DNA of 44,912 bases from Limimaricola litoreus. Lineage in GTDB: Bacteria > Pseudomonadota > Alphaproteobacteria > Rhodobacterales > Rhodobacteraceae. A program made the position numbers and the translations under genes. The DNA lies in NCBI RefSeq assembly GCF_024159025.1, contig NZ_JAMYXC010000301.1, positions 1-44,912 on the forward strand, read 5' to 3'. This document shows positions 31,213 to 38,799 of the stretch, in pieces. The notes under the pieces were generated by a model. It made no database searches and was not told the DNA's origin. It saw only the letters and a list, made by a program, of their open reading frames with translations. Every line of letters starts with the position of its first letter. The stretch's first letter is position 1.

Positions 31213-31260
31213 GGCGCTGCGGGTAGCCCCGGTCCGGCGGCTTGGCAAGCGCGCGGCCCC

Positions 31261-31283
31261 TTTCATCTTTCTCCAAATACGCA
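31261..31283 (-). repeat. short intergenic repeat, single copy (copy C)
   Basis: Read on the minus strand it contains GTATTTGGAGAAAGATGAA and matches the copy at 38716-38738 in 22 of 23 positions. The following GGGG-rich, GCGCG-rich bases are also similar. It lies in the 158-bp gap between the divergent truA and ycjX-like starts. Confidence 0.7.
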
Positions 31284-31370
31284 AAACCGGCGTCTGCGCC
31301 CGGGCGCGCCCCTGTCCAATCCGGGCGCGCATGCCTATCTTGCCGCGAGAACGGGGCAGGGAGCATCGCA

Positions 31371-32789
31371 TTGGTCATCGGGACGATCACGGAGGGCATC
31401 ACGCGCGGCGTGGAAGGGGTGGCCGACCGTCTGGCCGCGCCCTTCAGCGATCCGGTGCTCCGGCTTGGCGTGACGGGGCTGTCGCGGGCGGGCAAGACGG
31501 TGTTCATCACATCGCTGGTGGCGAATCTGATGGACCGGGGCAGGATGCCGCAGTTCGCCGCCGGGTCCCGCATCCTCGGCGCGGTGCTGCAGCCGCAGCC
31601 CGACGACACGGTGGCGCGCTTCGATTACGAGGGCCATCTCGCGCAGCTTCTGTCGCCCGAGCCGAGCTGGCCGGAGGGCACGCGGCGGGCAAGCGCGCTG
31701 CGGCTGAGCCTGCGGGTGCAGCAGGGCGGGCTTCTGGCCGGGGTGCAGGGGCCGAAGACCATGCATCTCGACATCGTCGATTATCCCGGCGAATGGCTGC
31801 TCGACCTCGGGCTGATCGAGAAGGACCACGCCACCTGGGCGCGCGAGGCTCTGGCCCGCGTGGCCCGGCGGGCGGGCGCGATACCCGAGGCGGCGGCGTT
31901 TCACGAGATGGTCGGGGCCACCGATCCGGCGGCCCCCTTTGATGAGCCGCGCGCCAAGGCGCTGGCGCAGGGTTTCACCGCCTATCTCAACGCCGCGCGC
32001 GAGGCGGGCTATTCGGATTGCACGCCGGGACGGTTCCTGCTGCCGGGCGATCTCGAGGGCTCGCCGGTGCTGACCTTTGCGCCGCTGCCGGGCGAGGCGG
32101 GGGCGCGCGGCAGCCTGGGACGCGAGATGGCGCGGCGCTACGAGGCCTACAAACGCGAGGTGGTGAAGCCGTTCTTTCGCGATCATTTCGCGCGGATCGA
32201 CCGGCAGGTGGTGCTGGTGGACGTGCTGAGCGCGATCCATGCCGGGCCGCAGGCGGTCGAAGATCTGCGCGCGGCGATGGCCGACATCCTGCGCGCTTTC
32301 CGCCCCGGTCGGAACGCCTTTCTCAGCCGCATCTTCCAGGGCCGCCGCATCGACCGCATCCTCTTTGCCGCGACCAAGGCCGACCATCTGCACCACAGCG
32401 AGCATGCCAAGCTCGCCGCGATCACCGAGGCGCTGTTGCGCGACGCGCGCGATCGGGCCGATTTCGCCGGGGCCAGGACGCAGGCCATGTCGATCGCGGC
32501 GCTGCGCACGACGGTCGAGGACCGGATCGCCCATGGCGGCGAGGAGATCGACGTGGTGCGCGGCAAGCTGCTCGATACGGGGCGGCAGGCGGCGCTCAAT
32601 GCGGGCGCGTTGCCCGAGGACCCCTCGCAGCTCTTGGCACCTGCGCGGGCTGGCGCGGAGACATGGCTCGACGGGGATTATGCGGTGATGAATTTCGCGC
32701 CCGCGCGGCTGAGCCTGAAGCCCGGCGAGGGGCCGCCGCATATCCGGCTCGACCGGGCGGCGGAGTTCCTTCTGGGCGACCGGCTGTGA
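31371..32789 (+). CDS. YcjX-like P-loop ATPase/GTPase
   Basis: 472 residues from TTG at 31371, with AGGGAG 7 nt upstream. The P-loop GLSRAGKT is at 36-43, followed by [24 protein letters not shown] is the conserved YcjX segment (DUF463), and [14 protein letters not shown] supplies an NKxD-like element. Family knowledge: YcjX is a stress-linked cytoplasmic GTPase of unknown target, encoded next to the membrane protein YcjF, as here. The frame extends upstream to 31242 through the intergenic repeat, which I reject as coding. The next gene begins 10 bp after the stop. Confidence 0.88.
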   Translation: MVIGTITEGITRGVEGVADRLAAPFSDPVLRLGVTGLSRAGKTVFITSLVANLMDRGRMPQFAAGSRILGAVLQPQPDDTVARFDYEGHLAQLLSPEPSWPEGTRRASALRLSLRVQQGGLLAGVQGPKTMHLDIVDYPGEWLLDLGLIEKDHATWAREALARVARRAGAIPEAAAFHEMVGATDPAAPFDEPRAKALAQGFTAYLNAAREAGYSDCTPGRFLLPGDLEGSPVLTFAPLPGEAGARGSLGREMARRYEAYKREVVKPFFRDHFARIDRQVVLVDVLSAIHAGPQAVEDLRAAMADILRAFRPGRNAFLSRIFQGRRIDRILFAATKADHLHHSEHAKLAAITEALLRDARDRADFAGARTQAMSIAALRTTVEDRIAHGGEEIDVVRGKLLDTGRQAALNAGALPEDPSQLLAPARAGAETWLDGDYAVMNFAPARLSLKPGEGPPHIRLDRAAEFLLGDRL

Positions 32790-32799
32790 GGGAGAGGTC

Positions 32800-33807
32800 A
32801 TGAGCGACGAGAAACGACGCGGCCCGGTGATGATCGACCTCGAAGAAGAGATCGCGCCCGAGGTCACCCCCGCCACCGCGCCGCCGGTGCCCGAGCCGGG
32901 CCTGCCGCAGGGGGCCGCGATGCACAGCGTCGCGGCGATGGCCACGCGGCCGCGCTCGAAGCTGGCGCGCTGGTTCTTCGCCGCATTGGCCACGCTGGTG
33001 ACCTTCATGCTCTCGGTCGCGGCGTGGAGCTGGGTCGCGGGGCTGCTGGCGGCGAACCCGGTGCTGGGGATGATCGCGGGCGTGCTGCTGGCGCTGGTGC
33101 TGGCCCTCCTGCTGGCGATCGCGGTCAAGGAGGCCTGGGCCTTCCGGCGGCTGGCGCGGCTCGATCATATCCAGAGGGACGCAGGCGCTGCGCTGGGCGC
33201 GCAGGATCTGAAGCTCGCGCAATCGGTCTCGGCGCAGATGCTGGCGCTTTATGCCAGGCGCGACGAGCTGGCCCCGGGCGTGGCGCGGGTGAAGGCGCGC
33301 GAGGGCGAGGTCTTCGACGCCGACGGCCTGCTGGCGCTGTCGGAGCGCGAATTGCTCGCGCCGCTGGACCGGCTGGCGCTGCGCGAGGTCGAAGGCGCGG
33401 CGCGACAGGTGGCGACGGTGACGGCGGTGGTGCCGCTGGCGCTGGCCGATGTGACGGCGGCGCTGACCTCGAACCTGCGGATGATCCGCCGCGTGGCCGA
33501 GATCTATGGCGGCCGGTCGGGCACGCTGGGCGCATGGCGGCTGACGCGCTCGGTCTTTGTCCATCTTGTGGCGACGGGCGCGGTGGCGGTGGGCGACGAT
33601 CTCATCGGTTCGGTCGCGGGGGGCGGCGTGCTGTCCCGCGTCTCGCGCCGCTTTGGCGAGGGCGTGGTCAACGGCGCGTTGACCGCGCGGGTCGGCGTCG
33701 CGGCGATCGAGGTCTGCCGCCCGCTGCCGTTCCGCGCGGTGGAGCGGCCATCGGTCTCGGGGCTGGTGGGCCGGGCGCTGACCGGGCTTTTCGGCGCGCG
33801 CGGCTGA
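32800..33807 (+). CDS. YcjF-like membrane protein (TIGR01620/DUF697)
   Basis: 335 residues. The N-terminal about 50 residues are soluble and acidic/proline-rich. Two membrane helices follow (about 58-83 and 88-109), then a helical cytoplasmic region, and a C-terminal DUF697 part around TAVVPLALADVTAALTSNLRMIRRVAEIYGGRSG. This is the layout of YcjF, the partner of YcjX. SD GGGAGAGG lies upstream. The pair forms an operon ended by a two-way terminator shared with the convergent esterase gene. Confidence 0.85.
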   Translation: MSDEKRRGPVMIDLEEEIAPEVTPATAPPVPEPGLPQGAAMHSVAAMATRPRSKLARWFFAALATLVTFMLSVAAWSWVAGLLAANPVLGMIAGVLLALVLALLLAIAVKEAWAFRRLARLDHIQRDAGAALGAQDLKLAQSVSAQMLALYARRDELAPGVARVKAREGEVFDADGLLALSERELLAPLDRLALREVEGAARQVATVTAVVPLALADVTAALTSNLRMIRRVAEIYGGRSGTLGAWRLTRSVFVHLVATGAVAVGDDLIGSVAGGGVLSRVSRRFGEGVVNGALTARVGVAAIEVCRPLPFRAVERPSVSGLVGRALTGLFGARG

Positions 33808-33815
33808 TCGAGACG

Positions 33816-33847
33816 CAAACGCCCCACCGGAAAGGGCGGGGCGTTTG
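33816..33847. terminator. bidirectional terminator between YcjF-like and esterase genes
   Basis: A 10-bp stem (33816-33825 with 33838-33847) has a 12-nt loop. The plus strand reads GCGTTTGGTCGTTC after it; the minus strand reads GCGTTTGCGTC. It sits between two convergent genes. Confidence 0.65.
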
Positions 33848-33867
33848 GTCGTTCAAGACAGGCAGGA

Positions 33868-35013
33868 TCAGTTCGCGGACTGCTCCGCTTCGGCTTCAAC
33901 TTCAGACATGTCGTCCATCGCCCCGGCCTGCGTCATGGCGGTCTCGATATCGAGGTGCTCGCGCAGGAAACCCGCCGCCTGCTCGATCGCGGCGCGGGTG
34001 GGCGCCGTATCGGCGATGGCGTTGAGCATCGCGAAGTCGTGGATCGTGTGCAGATAACGGGTGGTCTCGGTCTCGACCCCTGCCTCGACCAGCTTGGTCG
34101 CAAAGGCCTCGCCCTCGTCACGCAGCACGTCGTTCTCGTCGGTGATCACCAGCGTCGGCGCGAAATTGGCAAGCTGCTCCTCGCTCGCCATCAGCGGCGA
34201 GATCATCGGATCGGAAATGTCGGCGCCCTCGGGCAGGTAGTTTTCCCAGAACCACTCCATCGCAGGCTTGGTGAGCCACGGGCCATCGGCGAAGAGCTCG
34301 TAGCTTTCGCTGTCGAGCTCGGCGGTGGTGACGGGGTAAAACATCACCTGCGCGTCGATCTCGGGTCCGCCCTGCGCCTCGGCCATCATCGCCACGGAAG
34401 AGACCATCTGACCGCCGACGCTGTCGCCCGCCGTGGCGAGGCGCTCGGGGTCAATGCCGAAATCCTCCGCGTTCTCCGAGACGTATTGCAGAACGGCATA
34501 GTCCTGCTCGATCTGGACCGGGTGCTTGGCCTCGGGGGCGGGGGTGTATTCCACGAAGACGAAGGCGGCGCCGGTCTGGTTGGCCATGTCGCGCATCAGC
34601 CGCTCGTGGGTGGTGTAGTTGCCCAAGACCCAGCCGCCACCGTGGAAATAGACCACGCCGGGCAGGGTTTGGCCCTGCGAGCCTTCGGGACGCACCAGCA
34701 CCACGTTGACCTCGCCCGTCGGGCCGACCGAAAGAGTGACCTCATCGACATCGGCGGCGGGCATCTCGACATCCGCACCGGTCTGCGCGTCGATCAGCGT
34801 CTGGCGCGCGTTTTCGGGGGTCTTTTCGTTGATCGGCTCCGAGCCTGCGAGGCTGTCGATGAAGCCGCGCACCGGCGGCACGAGCACGACGGGCTCTTGC
34901 GCCATCGCGCTTTCGGAATGGCTTTCGGCCTGCGCGACCTGTGCGGCACCGGTCAGGGCGATGGCACCGGCCATGCCGAAGGCGAGGCCGCGAATACTCG
35001 TCTGGTTGATCAT
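33868..35013 (-). CDS. exported alpha/beta hydrolase, hormone-sensitive-lipase type
   Basis: 381 residues. Signal peptide about 1-29 (AFGMAGAIALTGAAQVAQA). Oxyanion-hole motif HGGGW at 124-128; nucleophile S198 in GDSVGG, the GDSxGG variant of the HSL family; acid D295 (ENDVLRDEG); and H325 (HTIHDF) complete the triad. It should be a periplasmic or secreted esterase acting on short-chain or xenobiotic esters. The C-terminus (about 355-381) is a strongly acidic tail with many Glu (EVEAEAEQ), unusual for the family. It lies 98 bp downstream of the globin gene on the same strand and ends in a shared terminator. The substrate is unknown. Confidence 0.88.
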   Translation of the reverse strand: MINQTSIRGLAFGMAGAIALTGAAQVAQAESHSESAMAQEPVVLVPPVRGFIDSLAGSEPINEKTPENARQTLIDAQTGADVEMPAADVDEVTLSVGPTGEVNVVLVRPEGSQGQTLPGVVYFHGGGWVLGNYTTHERLMRDMANQTGAAFVFVEYTPAPEAKHPVQIEQDYAVLQYVSENAEDFGIDPERLATAGDSVGGQMVSSVAMMAEAQGGPEIDAQVMFYPVTTAELDSESYELFADGPWLTKPAMEWFWENYLPEGADISDPMISPLMASEEQLANFAPTLVITDENDVLRDEGEAFATKLVEAGVETETTRYLHTIHDFAMLNAIADTAPTRAAIEQAAGFLREHLDIETAMTQAGAMDDMSEVEAEAEQSAN

Positions 35014-35111
35014 CAGGTGTCTCCCATTGCCGTAATTCTTTGTTAAGGCGGGAGATAGACCGGCGCTGAGCGCGAAGAAGGATCGCGCCCGTCACATTGT
35101 TCTCATGGAAC

Positions 35112-35513
35112 CTAAATCAGCTTGGGGATGCCGCCGGGCAGCGTTTCACGCTCGGTCACGCCCGCGCGCAGCGTGCGGCCGATGCGGTGCGCCAGCGCCG
35201 ACCAGGCCTGGGCGGTTTCGGGTGGCAGTTCCTCGCGCAGGGTCATGTCGAAGAGTGCCAGCCACGGCGCGAACATGCCCGGTCGCACGTCGCGCGCGTC
35301 GCGGTGCACCGCCACCGGGCTGCCGCGATAGCCCGGCAGCCCGAGGATCGCGCTTTCCCAAAAGGCCACGATCCGCGCCTCGTGCGTGGGCCAGTCGGTG
35401 ACGTGGCGCCCGAAGACCGGGCCGAGGCCGGGATGGGCGCGCACGCGCTCGTAGAACCGCGCGACGACGCGGGCGATGTCCTCCGGGCTGACCTCGATGC
35501 GCGGCTCTGGCAT
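35112..35513 (-). CDS. group III truncated haemoglobin
   Basis: 133 residues from ATG at 35513, with AAGGAG 6-7 nt upstream. It follows the pattern of Campylobacter Ctb: Tyr B10 = Y21 (RFYERV), PGLGPVFGRHV, His E7 = H44, FWESAILGLPGYRGSP, proximal haem His F8 = H70 (VAVHRD) and Trp G8 = W84 (PWLALF). All key haem-pocket residues are therefore present. Members bind oxygen tightly and are linked to NO or oxygen handling under low oxygen; the role here is inferred. A longer start at 35540 is possible but has no SD. It is divergent from ileS. Confidence 0.9.
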   Translation of the reverse strand: MPEPRIEVSPEDIARVVARFYERVRAHPGLGPVFGRHVTDWPTHEARIVAFWESAILGLPGYRGSPVAVHRDARDVRPGMFAPWLALFDMTLREELPPETAQAWSALAHRIGRTLRAGVTERETLPGGIPKLI

Positions 35514-35573
35514 GGCGGGCTCCTTCTCAGGGAAGGTCATAGCGCCGATCCGCGGCGCTGGAAACGGGCGCGC

Positions 35574-35602
35574 TTTACCCGCCTCCGGCCTGCGCCTATA
35601 AG
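35574..35602 (+). promoter_or_regulatory. candidate ileS promoter
   Basis: TTTACC (35574-35579), 17 nt, TATAAG (35597-35602). Transcription would begin near 35609-35610, about 147 nt before the ileS ATG. A second -35-like TTGACA is at 35714-35719 but has no good -10. Confidence 0.4.
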
Positions 35603-35609
35603 CGGCGCC

Positions 35610-35660
35610 ATGCAGGCCCTTCGCGCCCATATCACGCGAATTACCGGCCCGGCGCTCTGA
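35610..35660 (+). other. possible leader ORF before ileS (16 codons)
   Basis: ATG at 35610 to TGA at 35658-35660 encodes MQALRAHITRITGPAL. The ATG falls where transcription from TATAAG would begin, so it could be leaderless. Two Ile and two Thr codons lie close together. After it, CCCGGCG (35648-35654) can pair with CGCCGGG (35671-35677), and GGCCCT (35615-35620) with AGGGCC (35666-35671). No T-run follows, so a classical attenuator is not shown. Confidence 0.25.
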
Positions 35661-35756
35661 GGATCAGGGCCGCCGGGACAAGGCGCATGAGCCAAGGCCG
35701 CGCCGCCCCTCATTTGACATTCCGACACGACCGGACTTCGACAGGACCGAACAGCG

Positions 35757-38678
35757 ATGTGCGCCGATACGCCCGACACCCCGACCCAAGCCCCCGACTA
35801 CAAGGACACCCTGAACCTGCCGCGCACGGAGTTTCCGATGCGCGCGGGCCTGCCCAAGCGCGAGCCGGGCTGGCTTTCGCGCTGGGAGGAGATCGGGGTC
35901 TATGACCGGCTGCGCGAGCGCGCCAAGGGGCGTAAGCCCTTCACGCTGCATGACGGCCCTCCCTACGCCAACGGCAACCTGCACATCGGCCACGCGCTCA
36001 ACAAGATCCTCAAGGACATGGTGGTCCGCTCCCAGCAGATGATGGGCCGCGACGCGCGCTACATCCCCGGCTGGGACTGCCACGGCCTGCCGATCGAGTG
36101 GAAGATCGAGGAGCAGTACCGCAAGAAGGGCCGCGACAAGGACGAGGTCCCGGTGATCGACTTCCGGCAGGAATGCCGCAAGTTCGCCGATGGCTGGGTC
36201 GGCGTGCAGCGCGACGAGTTCAAGCGACTCGGCGTCACCGGCAAGTGGGAAAAGCCCTATCTGACGATGGACTTCCATGCCGAGCGGGTGATCGCCGAGG
36301 AATTCCAGAAATTCCTGATGAACGGCGTGCTCTATCAGGGCTCCAAGCCCGTGATGTGGTCGCCCGTCGAGAAAACCGCGCTGGCCGAGGCCGAGGTCGA
36401 GTATCACGACAAGGAAAGCTTCACCATCTGGGTGCGCTTCCCGGTGCAGGGCTCGGATGACCCGCTGCTCGATGGCACGGACGTCGTGATCTGGACCACG
36501 ACGCCATGGACCATCCCCTCGAACAAGGGCGTGGTCTACCACCCCGACATCTCCTACGGCGTCTACCAGATCACGGCCTCGCCCGAGGACAACTGGGTCA
36601 GGACGGGCGACAAGCTGCTCTTGGCCGACAAGCTGGCCGAGGGCTGCCTTGGCAAGGCCCGCGTCGACGGCTGGGAGCGGATCGGCGACGCGCCGTCGCT
36701 GGAAGGCCTCTCGCTCGCCCATCCCTTCGCGGGGATCGAAGGCGGCGAGGGCGAGTGGGACCAGCCGCGCGATTTCCGCCCCGCGCCCTTCGTCACCGAT
36801 GAGGACGGCACCGGCTTCGTGCATTGCGCGCCGAGCCACGGCATGGACGAGTTCGAGCTTTACCGCGACGCAGGCATGCTGGCGGAGGTCATCACCTACA
36901 ACGTCGAGGAGGACGGCTCCTTCCGCGCCGACCTGCCGCTTTTCGGCGGCAAGCGCATCCTCAAGCCCAACGGCAAGGAGGGCGATGCCAACGCGGCTGT
37001 CATCGAGAAGCTGGCCGAGAGCGGCAAGCTCTTTGCCCGCGGCAAGATCAAGCACTCCTACCCGCACAGCTGGCGCTCCAAGGCGCCGCTGATCTTCCGC
37101 AACACGCCGCAATGGTTCGCCGCGATCGACCGCGCGGTGGGCGACGGGCAGGACGACTATGGCAAGACCATCCGCGAGCGGGCGCTGACCTCGATCGACG
37201 AGCTGGTGACTTGGACGCCGAAGGCCGCGCGCAACCGGCTGCATTCGATGATCGAAAGCCGCCCCGACTGGGTGCTGTCGCGCCAGCGCGCCTGGGGCGT
37301 GCCGCTGACCTGCTTCGTCAAGAAGGGGGCCAAGCCCACCGATCCCGACTTCCTGCTCCGCGACGAGGCTGTCAACGCCCGCATCTTGGAGGCCTTCGAG
37401 GCCGAAGGGGCGGATGCGTGGTACAAGGAGGGCGCCAAGGAACGCTTCCTCGGCGATGCGGTGAACCCTGAGGATTACGTCCAGGTCTTCGACATCCTCG
37501 ACGTGTGGTTCGATTCCGGCTCCACCCATGCCTTCGTGCTGCGCGACCGTGAGGACGGCTCGGACGACGGTCTGGCCGACCTCTACCTCGAAGGCACCGA
37601 CCAGCATCGCGGCTGGTTTCATTCCTCGATGCTGCAATCTTGCGGCACCAAGGGGCGCGCGCCGTACCGGGGCGTGCTGACGCATGGCTTCACGCTCGAC
37701 GAGAAGGGCATGAAGATGTCCAAAAGCTTGGGCAACACCGTCAGCCCGGCGGATGTCACCAAGCAATACGGCGCCGACATCCTGCGGCTCTGGGTGGCGC
37801 AGTCGGACTACACCGGCGACCTGCGCATCGGGCCGGAGATCCTCAAGGGCGTGGCCGACGGCTACCGCCGCCTGCGCAACACCATGCGCTTTATGCTGGG
37901 CTCGCTGGCCGATTTCTCGGAAAGCGACCGGGTGGACCCCTCGGAGATGCCCGAGCTGGAGCGCTGGGTGCTGCACCGGTTGGCCGAGCTCGACGAGACC
38001 GTGCGCCAAGGCTACGACGCCTACGATTTCCAGGGCGTGTTCCGCGCGGTGTTCGATTTCGCCACCGTGGAGCTGTCGGCCTTCTACTTCGACATCCGCA
38101 AGGACGCGCTCTACTGCGACGGCGACACGGCGCGCCGCCGCGCCGCGCGCACCGTGCTCGATCTGCTCTATCACCGGCTGACGACCTGGCTCGCGCCGAT
38201 CCTCGTCTTCACGATGGAGGAGGTCTGGCTGGAGCGGAACCCGGGCGACGACGCTTCGGTGCACCTGACCGACATCCCCGAAACGCCTCAGGGCTGGCGC
38301 AACGAGGAGCTGGCTGCCAAGTGGACCGCGATCCGCCGGGTGCGGCGCGTGGTGACGGCGGCGCTCGAAGTGGCGCGGCGCGACAAGGTGATCGGCGCCT
38401 CGCTCGAGGCGGCGCCAGTGGTGCATGTGCGCGACGTTGAGGCCCTCAGGGCGCTCAAGAGCGTCAGCTTCGAGGATCTGTGCATCACCTCGGCGATCTA
38501 CCTGACCAATGATCCCTCCCCGGCCGAGGCGTTCCGCCTGCCGGAGGTGGACGGCGTCGGCGTGGTGTTCGAGCGGGCCGAGGGCGAGAAGTGCCAGCGC
38601 TGCTGGAAGATCCTGCCCGACGTCGGCACCCATGCGCATCCGGGCGTCTGCGGCCGCTGCGACGCGGCGCTGGCGTGA
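35757..38678 (+). CDS. ileS: isoleucyl-tRNA synthetase
   Basis: 973 residues. Class I signature HIGH at 76-79 (YANGNLHIGHALNKI) and KMSKS at 653-657. Between them is the large editing (CP1) domain, including TTTPWTIPSN. WVLSRQRAWGVPL and DVWFDSGSTHAF are also conserved. The C-terminal zinc ribbon has C946, C949, C965 and C968, marking the bacterial zinc-containing type. It charges tRNA-Ile and edits mis-activated valine. It stands alone; an inverted-repeat hairpin follows the stop by 38 bp. Confidence 0.98.
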   Translation: MCADTPDTPTQAPDYKDTLNLPRTEFPMRAGLPKREPGWLSRWEEIGVYDRLRERAKGRKPFTLHDGPPYANGNLHIGHALNKILKDMVVRSQQMMGRDARYIPGWDCHGLPIEWKIEEQYRKKGRDKDEVPVIDFRQECRKFADGWVGVQRDEFKRLGVTGKWEKPYLTMDFHAERVIAEEFQKFLMNGVLYQGSKPVMWSPVEKTALAEAEVEYHDKESFTIWVRFPVQGSDDPLLDGTDVVIWTTTPWTIPSNKGVVYHPDISYGVYQITASPEDNWVRTGDKLLLADKLAEGCLGKARVDGWERIGDAPSLEGLSLAHPFAGIEGGEGEWDQPRDFRPAPFVTDEDGTGFVHCAPSHGMDEFELYRDAGMLAEVITYNVEEDGSFRADLPLFGGKRILKPNGKEGDANAAVIEKLAESGKLFARGKIKHSYPHSWRSKAPLIFRNTPQWFAAIDRAVGDGQDDYGKTIRERALTSIDELVTWTPKAARNRLHSMIESRPDWVLSRQRAWGVPLTCFVKKGAKPTDPDFLLRDEAVNARILEAFEAEGADAWYKEGAKERFLGDAVNPEDYVQVFDILDVWFDSGSTHAFVLRDREDGSDDGLADLYLEGTDQHRGWFHSSMLQSCGTKGRAPYRGVLTHGFTLDEKGMKMSKSLGNTVSPADVTKQYGADILRLWVAQSDYTGDLRIGPEILKGVADGYRRLRNTMRFMLGSLADFSESDRVDPSEMPELERWVLHRLAELDETVRQGYDAYDFQGVFRAVFDFATVELSAFYFDIRKDALYCDGDTARRRAARTVLDLLYHRLTTWLAPILVFTMEEVWLERNPGDDASVHLTDIPETPQGWRNEELAAKWTAIRRVRRVVTAALEVARRDKVIGASLEAAPVVHVRDVEALRALKSVSFEDLCITSAIYLTNDPSPAEAFRLPEVDGVGVVFERAEGEKCQRCWKILPDVGTHAHPGVCGRCDAALA

Positions 38679-38715
38679 GCATGATCCGCCGCCGCGCGGG
38701 CTGCGGCGGCGGATG

Positions 38716-38738
38716 TGCGTATTTGGAGAAAGATGAAC
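38716..38738 (+). repeat. short intergenic repeat (copy A), left arm of hairpin
   Basis: Contains GTATTTGGAGAAAGATGAA. It pairs with copy B at 38758-38780: 20 of 23 positions are complementary, with a 19-nt loop rich in G and C. It may act as a 3' end structure for ileS. Confidence 0.75.
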
Positions 38739-38757
38739 GGGGGGCGCGCGCCTCTTG

Positions 38758-38780
38758 GTTCATCTTTCCGAAAATACGCA
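38758..38780 (-). repeat. short intergenic repeat (copy B), right arm of hairpin
   Basis: Inverted copy of the element at 38716-38738, differing only in a 3-base block (TCG where copy A has GGA). It ends 19 bp before the ATG of the EamA gene. Confidence 0.75.
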
Positions 38781-38799
38781 AGCCCGGCCGCGTCCCGCG

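Noticed and set aside
31286-31333. Repeated CCGGGCGCGC text upstream of the YcjX-like gene
   Set aside because: Two short GC-only matches are expected by chance at this composition, and there is no symmetry with the nearby start.
35603-35756. T-box riboswitch upstream of ileS
   Set aside because: No specifier loop, T-box sequence or terminator with T-run is visible, and T-boxes are not expected in alphaproteobacteria.
35664-38639. 991-codon open frame opposite ileS
   Set aside because: Shadow frame; ileS carries all catalytic motifs on the plus strand.
38755-38799. Start of the EamA gene inside the intergenic repeat
   Set aside because: The repeat reads in several frames near other genes as similar short peptides, a sign of non-coding DNA. 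ATG at 38800 gives a normal permease N-terminus.
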